In this document: piece by piece, positions 60,050 through 64,000 of the stretch
Numbering within the stretch: position 1 is the stretch's first letter
How the letters are laid out: the number at the start of each line of letters is the position of its first letter
Assembly (NCBI GenBank): GCA_963818205.1
Contig: CAWFRG010000001.1
Coordinates: 186,001 to 250,000 of the forward strand
Direction of reading: 5' to 3'
DNA: 64,000 nt
Source: CAVVYV01 sp963818205
GTDB lineage: Bacteria; Actinomycetota; Thermoleophilia; Solirubrobacterales; 70-9
Made by a program: the position numbers and the translations under genes
The notes under the pieces: generated by a model
Told to the model about the DNA's origin: nothing
The model's database searches: none
Seen by the model: the letters and a program-made list of their open reading frames with translations, nothing else

Positions 60050-61213
60050 GTGAGCGAACCGCGACGCGAATCCGAGGTCGCCGTGGTCGGCGCCGGGATC
60101 GTCGGGCTTGCCGTCGCCAGCGAGCTGCTCCGCCGGCACCCGGACCTCAGCCTGGTGGTGCTGGAGCGTGAGGCCAAGATCGCAACCGGCCAGACCGGCG
60201 AGACGAGCGGGGTGATCCATGCCGGGATCTACTACGAGCCCGGCTCCCTGAAGGCGCGGCTCTGCGTCGAGGGCTCCCGGGAGATGTACGCCTTCTGCGA
60301 GGAACGGCGGATCGAGGCGCGCCGGGTCGGCAAGCTGATCGTCGCCACCTCCGAGGACGAGCTGCCGCGACTCGACGAGCTCGAGCGCCGCGGCCGCGCC
60401 AACGGGGTGCCTGGGCTGCGGCGGATCAGCGCCGGTGAGATCGCCGGGATCGAGCCTCACGCGCGTGGCCTCGCCGCGCTCCACTCGCCGAGCACAGGGG
60501 TCGTCGACTTCGTCGCCGTCGCGGAGGCGCTCGCCGACGAGATCCGCGAGGCCGGCGGCGAGATCGCGCTTGGCTCCGGGGTCGAGGGCTTTTCGCCCGG
60601 CGCCGGCTCGATCCTGCTCCGTCAGAACGGAGGGGAGACCCGCGCCCGGTTTGCGGTGTGTTGCGGCGGGCGCCAATCCGACCGGCTGGCGGTCGCCGCC
60701 GGCGCCCCGCGGGAGCCGCGAATCGTCCCCTTCCGCGGCGCCTACCTGCGGCTGCGGCCCGAGCTCCGCGAGCTGGTCCGCGCCAGCGTCTACCCGGTCC
60801 CCGATCCCGAGCTTCCCTTCCTCGGCCCCCACCTGACGAGGACGATCGGCGGCGAGGTGCTGCTGGGCCCGACGGCAATGATGGTGGGGGGCTTCACCTA
60901 TCCGGGCTCGTGGCGGCTGGCGATCCGCCACCGCCGGGCGGCGCTCGGCGAGCTCCGGCACGCGCTCAGCCGCAGCGCCTTCGTCCGCGAGGCGGCGCGG
61001 GTGATCCCTGGATTGGACCCCTCCGATTTTGAGCCCGGCCCCTCCGGCGTCCGCGCCCAGGCGATGCGCCGCGACGGCACCCTCGTCGACGACTTCGTCG
61101 TCCACCGGACCGAGCGGGCGCTCCACGTTCGCAACGCCCCCTCCCCCGCGGCCACCTCGTCCCTGGCCCTCGGCCGCCTGATCGCCGATTTACTCGACGA
61201 CGAGCTCAGCTGA
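60050..61213 (+). CDS. lhgO: L-2-hydroxyglutarate oxidase LhgO
   Basis: A 387-residue FAD enzyme of the DAO fold, oxidising L-2-hydroxyglutarate to 2-oxoglutarate. It starts at GTG 60050, overlapping nothing but only 22 bp from the divergent ligase. AVVGAGIVGLAVASELLRR is the FAD motif; QTGETSGVIHAGIYYEPGS and RAQAMRRDGTLVDDF are family signatures. Between LLGPTAMMVGG and YPGSWRLAIR the spacing is shorter than I remember for homologues, by perhaps 15-20 residues. A small in-frame deletion is possible. Confidence 0.9.
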   Translation: MSEPRRESEVAVVGAGIVGLAVASELLRRHPDLSLVVLEREAKIATGQTGETSGVIHAGIYYEPGSLKARLCVEGSREMYAFCEERRIEARRVGKLIVATSEDELPRLDELERRGRANGVPGLRRISAGEIAGIEPHARGLAALHSPSTGVVDFVAVAEALADEIREAGGEIALGSGVEGFSPGAGSILLRQNGGETRARFAVCCGGRQSDRLAVAAGAPREPRIVPFRGAYLRLRPELRELVRASVYPVPDPELPFLGPHLTRTIGGEVLLGPTAMMVGGFTYPGSWRLAIRHRRAALGELRHALSRSAFVREAARVIPGLDPSDFEPGPSGVRAQAMRRDGTLVDDFVVHRTERALHVRNAPSPAATSSLALGRLIADLLDDELS

Positions 61214-61217
61214 GCGG

Positions 61218-61460
61218 CTAGCAGCCGACGATCAGCAGGAAGAGGAGGAGGACGACGACGACGATCGCCGCGCCGATCGCGATCAGGCGGCGCCGGGCAA
61301 AGACGTCGCCGCCACCGTAGTGGCGGCTCATCTGCCCCGGCCGGGGGCTCGGGGTCTCCACAGCTTCCTCGTCGCCGGGCTCGGGCCGCCCCTCGCGTGC
61401 ACGGGCCCGGGCCTCGGCTGCCGCCTGACGGTCCTCGGGGCTGCGTCCCCGGCCTTCCAT
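61218..61460 (-). CDS. Small tail-anchored hypothetical protein
   Basis: An 80-residue protein with a charged cytoplasmic N-terminal half (EDRQAAAEARARAREGRPEP) and one C-terminal membrane helix (LIAIGAAIVVVVLLLFLLIV) followed by GC. The topology is that of a tail-anchored protein. The window also encodes a Get3-like ATPase pair (28745-30810), which handle such clients in other systems. No family is recognised. Confidence 0.6.
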   Translation of the reverse strand: MEGRGRSPEDRQAAAEARARAREGRPEPGDEEAVETPSPRPGQMSRHYGGGDVFARRRLIAIGAAIVVVVLLLFLLIVGC

Positions 61461-61470
61461 GCCCCCAAAT

Positions 61471-62250
61471 CTATGCGGAAACGCCCAGTTCTTGCAGGCT
61501 CGATAGCAGATCCCCGATCGGCTTGAACCCGCCGCCCGCCGGAATCGTGATCTCCTGGGCCTCGCCGACCTCGCTGAGGACCACGTCCGCCGCCAGATCC
61601 TCGCCGGCGTCGATCCGCAGCTCCCTCACGAGCCCGTCGTCGATCCCGATCCAGGCCTGGATCGTCCCGCGCTCGATCGGCATGCGCACCGGCGGCAGGC
61701 CGAGACGGCGGCCGAGCCCTTCGAGGTCCGCCGCCAGCCGGGCACCGCGCAACGGCGCGTCGATCCGCGCGGTCGCGGTGCCCTCGACCTCCTCGTCGCC
61801 CTCGTAGGTGGCCGGCCCGAACCATGACCTCGGATCGAGACCGGGGTCGGAGAGCGCCTGGCGCCGCGCCGCCACCGCCGCGCGCCCCACCTGGTAATTG
61901 TCGCCGAAGACACTGAGATAGACGTTGTCGCCGGTGGAGACCAGCTCGCCCTCGACCCCGAACCCGGCTACCTCGGCCTCCACCGACCAGTCGGCGCTCG
62001 GGATCTGTAACCCGCCCCCGCTAACGTAGGGCCCCTCCAGGGAGACGCTCACCGGCACCGAGAGCGACGGCACAGCCTCGGCGCCGGCGACGAAGTCAAT
62101 CCTGGTGACCGCGCTGCCGACCGGGTGGCTGAAGGCGGAATCGAGCAGGGCCTCGGGGTCGACCCGCCTGGGTTCCTCGCTCCCGCCGCACGACGCAGTG
62201 CCCAGGCCCGCGCAGAGGGCGGCGGCGATGGCGAGCCGGGCGCAGGTCAC
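61471..62250 (-). CDS. Secreted lipoprotein (LppX/LprG-like fold suspected)
   Basis: A 259-residue lipoprotein from a GTG at 62250. The signal peptide ARLAIAAALCAGLG ends in the lipobox TASC, followed by GGSEEPR. The body has long beta strands (VSVSLEGPYVSGGGLQI, ADWSVEAEVAGFGVEGELVS) and GRRLGLPPVRMPIERGTIQA. This recalls LppX/LprG-type half-barrels that carry lipids in actinobacteria. That fold assignment is by pattern only. The upstream region holds palindromic repeat family 3. Confidence 0.7.
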   Translation of the reverse strand: MTCARLAIAAALCAGLGTASCGGSEEPRRVDPEALLDSAFSHPVGSAVTRIDFVAGAEAVPSLSVPVSVSLEGPYVSGGGLQIPSADWSVEAEVAGFGVEGELVSTGDNVYLSVFGDNYQVGRAAVAARRQALSDPGLDPRSWFGPATYEGDEEVEGTATARIDAPLRGARLAADLEGLGRRLGLPPVRMPIERGTIQAWIGIDDGLVRELRIDAGEDLAADVVLSEVGEAQEITIPAGGGFKPIGDLLSSLQELGVSA

Positions 62251-62260
62251 CTCGGCGACC

Positions 62261-62317
62261 CTAGAGGGTTGAGGGGGGTGAGGCGCGTGCGCGTGGGTAA
62301 CCCACATCAGCCCTCCA
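62261..62317. repeat. Palindromic repeat family 3, copy 2
   Basis: The left arm AGAGGGTTGAGGGGGGTGA and the right arm TAACCCACATCAGCCCTCC flank GGCGCGTGCGCGTGGG. It is about 85 percent identical by eye to the copy at 42979-43031 and likewise starts with CTAG. Here it sits between two divergent start codons, so it is not simply a terminator. Confidence 0.8.
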
Positions 62318-62353
62318 GGCGTCGGGCTCCGGCGTCGGGGTAGGCTGACCCGG

Positions 62354-64000
62354 ATGGCCGTCAGGGAAGCGATCCCGCGCGAGCCGGAGGCCAAGGAGGC
62401 GGTCTCCTCCTTCACCAAGTCGCTCTTCCTCGGCGAGATCCACGAGGATCTGGTCTTCCCCTGGCCCACTCCCGACCTCGAGGAGCAGGGCCGGATCAGA
62501 GCCCTGAACGCGCGCATCCGCGAGTACTGCGCCGAGCACTACGACCCGCGCCGGGCCGAGGAGGAGCGCTGGATCCCGGATCGGATCCTCCGCGACCTCG
62601 GCGAGATCGGGGCGCTGGGGCTCTACGTGGACAAGCGCTACGGAGGCCAGGGCCTCTCACAGACCGGCTACGCCCGCGTCTTCGAGACGATCGGCCAGAT
62701 CGACGCGACCCTGGCGATCGTTCTCGGCGTCCATCAGTCGATCGGCTACAAGGGGATCTCGCTGTTCGGCTCCGACGAGCAGAAGGAGCGCTTCCTGCCC
62801 GACCTCGCGATCGGCGAGAAGCTCGCGGCCTTCGCCCTCACCGAGCCCGAGGCGGGCTCCGACGCCTACCACGTCCGCTCCCGCGCGGTCCAGCAGCCCG
62901 ACGGCTCCTGGGTCTTGAACGGCGAGAAGCGGTTCATCGGCAACGGCTCTCGGGCCGACGTGATCACCACCTTCGCCCGGGCCGAGGTCAACGGCGAGGA
63001 CAGGCACATCGCCCTCCTGGTGGAGAAGGGGATGAAGGGGCTCGAGGTCGGGGAGCGCTACGAGACGATGGGGCTCCAGGCCAACGACCTCCGCCGGCTC
63101 TATTTCAAGGACGTCAAGGTGCCGGCCGAGAACGTGCTGGGCGAGCCCGGCGAGGGCTTCCGGGTGGCGATGCAGATCCTCAACAACGGGCGGATCGGCC
63201 TTGGCACCGGCTCGGTCGGGGGCGCCAAGAAGCTCCTCGACCTGACCATCGACCACGTCAAGGAGCGCCAGCAGTTCGGCCAGCCCCTGGCCAACTTCGA
63301 GCTGGTCCAGGACAAGGTCGGCTGGATGGTCTCCTACCTCTTCGGGCTGGAGTCGATGTGCTACCTGACCTGTGGACTGGTCGACGCCGGCGTCCCCGAC
63401 TACTCGCTCGAGTCGGCGATCTGCAAGGTCTCGGGGACGGAGTTCCTCTGGTACGCGGTCAACCGCTCGCTGCAGCTCGCGGGTGGCGAGGGCTACCTGC
63501 GCGATCTCCCCTACGAGAAGGTGGTTCGCGACACCCGCATCTATCCGATCTTCGAGGGGGCCAACGACGTCCTCCGGGCCTTCATCACCCTCGGCGGCTT
63601 CAAGCCGGTGGGCGAGAAGCTCTCCGAGCTCGGTGAGCTCGAGCTTTCCGATCCGATCCGCTCGATCGGCGTCCTCATCGAGTACGCCAGCGAGCGGATC
63701 CAGCGCGAGGTCCGCCCCGACCGAATCACGATGGCCCACAAGGAGCTCAAGGACCACGCCGACTCGGTCTCCGACCAGGTCAAGCAGCTGCGCGGGTACA
63801 CCGAGTCGCTGCTGCGCGAGCACAAGAAGGGGATCATCGAGCGCCAGTTCCAGCAGAAGCGCCTGGCCGACAACATCGCCGACATCTACGGGCAGATCGC
63901 CGTCCTCTCCCGGGTCAGCCAGACCTTCGAGGACCAGGGCGTGGAGCCGTCGGGCCAGGAGCGCTACATCGCCGACACCTTCTGCTCCCGGGCGGCGCAC
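62354..64000 (+). CDS. Long-chain-type acyl-CoA dehydrogenase (partial)
   Basis: An open frame from the ATG at 62354 to the end of the window (549 codons, no stop). It begins MAVREAIPREPEAKEAVSSF, has FALTEPEAGSDAYHVRSRAV and WVLNGEKRFIGNGSRADVIT, then KERQQFGQPLANFELVQDKV, the family end motif RIYPIFEGANDVLRAFITLG, and an extra C-terminal domain rich in charged helices (ERIQREVRPDRITMAHKELK). This extra domain is typical of the very-long-chain acyl-CoA dehydrogenase branch. It feeds electrons to ETF. Confidence 0.94.
   Translation, partial: MAVREAIPREPEAKEAVSSFTKSLFLGEIHEDLVFPWPTPDLEEQGRIRALNARIREYCAEHYDPRRAEEERWIPDRILRDLGEIGALGLYVDKRYGGQGLSQTGYARVFETIGQIDATLAIVLGVHQSIGYKGISLFGSDEQKERFLPDLAIGEKLAAFALTEPEAGSDAYHVRSRAVQQPDGSWVLNGEKRFIGNGSRADVITTFARAEVNGEDRHIALLVEKGMKGLEVGERYETMGLQANDLRRLYFKDVKVPAENVLGEPGEGFRVAMQILNNGRIGLGTGSVGGAKKLLDLTIDHVKERQQFGQPLANFELVQDKVGWMVSYLFGLESMCYLTCGLVDAGVPDYSLESAICKVSGTEFLWYAVNRSLQLAGGEGYLRDLPYEKVVRDTRIYPIFEGANDVLRAFITLGGFKPVGEKLSELGELELSDPIRSIGVLIEYASERIQREVRPDRITMAHKELKDHADSVSDQVKQLRGYTESLLREHKKGIIERQFQQKRLADNIADIYGQIAVLSRVSQTFEDQGVEPSGQERYIADTFCSRAAH

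Noticed and set aside
62657..64000. Long minus-strand open frame opposite the acyl-CoA dehydrogenase
   Set aside because: It is the antisense shadow of the real plus-strand gene, which stays open to the window edge and has all dehydrogenase motifs.

Overview
The window is high-GC actinobacterial chromosome, most likely class Thermoleophilia (Solirubrobacterales-like). I infer this from the extreme G/C third-position bias, two F420-type LLM oxidoreductases, an EgtB/EgtD pair, a mycobacterial-type Get3-like ATPase pair, and gene families I associate with that order (a CPAGTH/GGG-type secreted protein; a secreted protein with a YNVVPRPGEPARFG motif). No phage, insertion sequence, CRISPR array, tRNA or rRNA was seen. 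Many conserved genes contain single-base frameshifts, some in compensating pairs. I therefore read most of them as assembly or sequencing indels and annotate those genes as single loci. A few loci also appear to have lost internal segments and look truly decayed.

Layout. 0-15.5 kb is an acyl-CoA/propionyl-CoA oxidation region: etfA/etfB, the split methylmalonyl-CoA mutase (B12 subunit, large subunit, MeaB GTPase), a thiolase, an acyl-CoA dehydrogenase, a thioesterase and an SDR. Mixed in are an ECF sigma/anti-sigma/lipoprotein unit, leucyl aminopeptidase and an HxlR regulator. 15.5-21.6 kb holds a hexapeptide acyltransferase, a GT4 glucosyltransferase, a GH57 glucan-branching enzyme and two SAM methyltransferases. 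From memory, this gene content and the order methyltransferase-GH57-GT4 match the mycobacterial methylglucose lipopolysaccharide locus (Rv3030-Rv3032, Rv3034c), which also lies next to etfBA.

21.6-34.8 kb has an FAD oxidase, a decayed adenylate cyclase, a Lon-N-domain protein and gamma-glutamyltransferase. It then has an overlapping parA-ftsZ pair, in which FtsZ carries an N-terminal extension of about 190 residues. Divergent from that pair are two Get3/ArsA-like ATPases (BagA/BagB type), followed by a large unknown protein, a second HxlR regulator and the principal sigma factor. 35-48 kb includes a YihY membrane protein, GlpX fructose bisphosphatase, EgtD-EgtB ergothioneine genes, the three-gene proton-pumping transhydrogenase (pntAa-pntAb-pntB), SDR and LLM oxidoreductases. 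49-64 kb includes a CtpE-like P-type ATPase, pyruvate kinase, a thioesterase-crotonase pair, a membrane-anchored PI-PLC-like protein, a split NHEJ set (LigD-type polymerase and separate ATP ligase), L-2-hydroxyglutarate oxidase, lipoproteins and a partial long-chain acyl-CoA dehydrogenase.

The non-coding signals may be the most novel content. At least three families of dispersed short palindromic repeats sit at gene ends. They overlap stop codons, and in one case the repeat is translated in frame. Upstream of one acyl-CoA dehydrogenase there are three 16-bp palindromes with an exact 45-bp period. Between an HxlR gene and its divergent neighbour there are two operator-like palindromes whose centres are 42 bp apart.
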